A stretch of DNA of 64,000 bases from Ruegeria faecimaris (lineage in GTDB: Bacteria; Pseudomonadota; Alphaproteobacteria; Rhodobacterales; Rhodobacteraceae). Under the pieces are notes generated by a model. That model was not told the origin of the DNA. It ran no database searches and saw only the letters and a list, made by a program, of their open reading frames with translations. The DNA is taken from assembly GCF_900182615.1 (NCBI RefSeq), contig NZ_FXTE01000003.1, positions 124,001 to 188,000 on the forward strand, written 5' to 3'. Shown here piece by piece: positions 63,179 through 64,000 of this stretch (position 1 is its first letter; each line of letters opens with the position of its first letter). The position numbers and the translations under genes were made by a program.

Positions 63179-63783
63179 TGGACCCATATTTGGGAGATGA
63201 GTTTATGGCGGAATCCTTGCTCAGTTTTTCGGAAGTGTTGATTTACGGCAGAGTTATCGACGATTTGGATTACGACCCTGCGAAAAAGAAAAGCAGAGGA
63301 AAAGGCAACAACAAACATCTTGATGAGCAACTCGCGAATTCAGGAAATGACGAAGCCAAATTTGCCAAGATCTACGGGTTTGCCTATGAAGGCACCTACT
63401 ACGACCTGCCCGAGCCGGTGATTTTCCTGGTTCACGGCGATGGTCAAGATGTCGCCAAAAAGGGCGAGCCACCAAACCAGGCCTCGCGCGCGCCCACGGA
63501 TCCTTCGATTGGCGGTGTTGCGGCGGCGGACTATCAGGTCGCTGACGGTATCAAGTTCTGGAGCTATGATAAGTCCGATCAGACCATGCGCATGGATGTC
63601 ATGACAGGCCAGTTCGAACAGGTTCTTCTAGACCTCTATTTTGGCTTTGACAGCCCTGCTATCAGCGGTGCAAAGGTCAGCGGTGCCAAAGTGAGTGGTG
63701 CCAAGGTCAGTGGCGCGAAAGTCAGCGGTGCCAAGGTCAGTGGCGCCAAGGTTAGCGGAGCCAAAGTACGCGGCGGCGACTGA
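63178..63783 (+). CDS. Repeat protein with seven C-terminal SGAKV units (RiPP substrate candidate)
   Basis: 201 residues, no signal peptide. Residues 1-160 are a soluble mixed-fold region (YGFAYEGTYYDLPEPVIFLVHGDG; a Lys-rich linker KKKSRGKGNNKH near 40). Residues 162-196 are seven exact SGAKV units, ending RGGD. Codons differ between units, so the peptide repeat is conserved by selection, not recent duplication. It is last in the YcaO-TfuA-peptidase operon. It may be the modified substrate. Read as AKVSG it also fits a degenerate pentapeptide-repeat pattern. ATG 63178 is chosen; GTG 63175 is possible. AGGGGG precedes. Confidence 0.8.
   Translation: MDPYLGDEFMAESLLSFSEVLIYGRVIDDLDYDPAKKKSRGKGNNKHLDEQLANSGNDEAKFAKIYGFAYEGTYYDLPEPVIFLVHGDGQDVAKKGEPPNQASRAPTDPSIGGVAAADYQVADGIKFWSYDKSDQTMRMDVMTGQFEQVLLDLYFGFDSPAISGAKVSGAKVSGAKVSGAKVSGAKVSGAKVSGAKVRGGD
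63664..63768 (+). repeat. Seven tandem 15-bp units coding SGAKV
   Basis: Consecutive 15-base units with synonymous variation (AGC/AGT Ser, GGT/GGC/GGA Gly, GCA/GCC/GCG Ala, AAG/AAA Lys, GTC/GTG/GTT/GTA Val). The amino-acid repeat is perfect while the DNA repeat is not. Confidence 0.95.
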
Positions 63784-63805
63784 TCTTCGGACAAAGTCAG
63801 CAAAG

Positions 63806-63830
63806 AAGGCGCGGGATCTCGCGCCTTTTT
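63806..63830 (+). terminator. Rho-independent terminator of the YcaO operon
   Basis: GGCGCG (63808-63813) pairs with CGCGCC (63820-63825) around a six-base loop, flanked by AA on the left and followed by five T. It lies 23 bases past the repeat-protein stop, so the repeat gene is the end of the operon. It may also serve the convergent minus-strand gene. Confidence 0.88.
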
Positions 63831-63835
63831 CCGTT

Positions 63836-64000
63836 CTAAAATCCCGCTTTTTTCAGCCCTTCGACAAAGTGCTGCGTGTCGTCTTCCAGACGGTCGGGCA
63901 GCACCTTGGCCCAGCGTGACAAAGAAAAGTTCGGGTGTGCGGCGCGGTGCTTTTCAGCAATCATACGTGCCATATCCATGTTGCCCAGCTGCGCATGGCT
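63836..64000 (-). CDS. C-terminal end of an unrecognised protein (partial)
   Basis: The last 54 codons of a minus-strand gene that continues beyond the window; stop TAG at 63838-63836. The visible end (NFSLSRWAKVLPDRL, then FVEGLKKAGF) is charged and helical with ordinary codon use. I do not recognise the family. It converges on the YcaO operon. Confidence 0.6.
   Translation of the reverse strand, partial: SHAQLGNMDMARMIAEKHRAAHPNFSLSRWAKVLPDRLEDDTQHFVEGLKKAGF

Noticed and set aside
63664..63768. Tandem repeat as a CRISPR or slipped-strand satellite
   Set aside because: Units are 15 bp, directly adjacent without spacers, in frame, and differ at synonymous positions.

Overview
The window looks like a chromosomal segment of an alphaproteobacterium, most likely Rhodobacterales (Roseobacter group). 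The main clues are an imuB-dnaE2 mutagenesis operon behind a perfect GTTC-N7-GTTC LexA-type box, an ExoF-like polysaccharide export protein, GtrA/GtrB-type genes, and a general gene style of short spacers and ATGA/GTGA stop-start overlaps. The genus cannot be fixed from sequence reading alone. No insertion sequence, CRISPR array, prophage or rRNA was seen.

Region 1 (about 1-27.2 kb) is a surface-polysaccharide locus. It holds a Wzy-like membrane protein, an ExoF-like exporter, four GT4 glycosyltransferases, a sulfotransferase, a glutamine-dependent amidotransferase (AsnB type), and a set that can build a 4-amino-4,6-dideoxy sugar and load it on lipid (PglF/CapD-like dehydratase, PLP aminotransferase, formyltransferase, PIG-L deacetylase, PglC-like phosphoglycosyl transferase). 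A second sub-operon makes a CDP-sugar: RfbF, RfbG, a 3-dehydratase related to RfbH but lacking the Fe-S cysteines, a C-methyltransferase and an atypical SDR. GtrA, a GT-C-like membrane protein and a GtrB-like GT2 probably deliver a sugar across the membrane. A HAD phosphatase and an ATP-grasp enzyme close the region.

Region 2 (27.3-32.3 kb) is the SOS mutagenesis operon imuB-dnaE2, without an adjacent imuA.

Region 3 (32.4-48.3 kb, all on the minus strand) is a signalling and GTPase island. In transcription order it encodes a small protein, a large dynamin-like GTPase, a shorter GTPase with an acidic tail, a Roadblock-like protein, an unknown 290-aa protein, a second large dynamin-like GTPase and a second shorter GTPase. 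After a 334-bp AT-rich gap follow a membrane Ser/Thr kinase, an FHA protein, a PP2C phosphatase and two paralogous LysM plus solute-binding-fold proteins, ending in a strong terminator. I do not recognise this arrangement as a named system; it is one of the two best candidates for something undescribed.

Region 4 (48.9-58.8 kb) is mixed: tRNA-Leu(TAG), a LysR regulator, small unknown proteins, a 2OG-Fe(II) dioxygenase, MgtE, a retropepsin-like/RimK/AstE-like trio, an SPW membrane protein, an EF-hand protein, an antitoxin-like orphan and about 3 kb of sequence with no convincing gene.

Region 5 (59.2-63.8 kb) is the other main candidate: YcaO, TfuA, an M4-like HExxH metallopeptidase and a 201-aa protein whose C-terminus is seven perfect SGAKV repeats, closed by a terminator. 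It reads as a peptide-modification (RiPP-like) operon with a repeat-bearing substrate candidate. The window ends inside an unrelated minus-strand gene.
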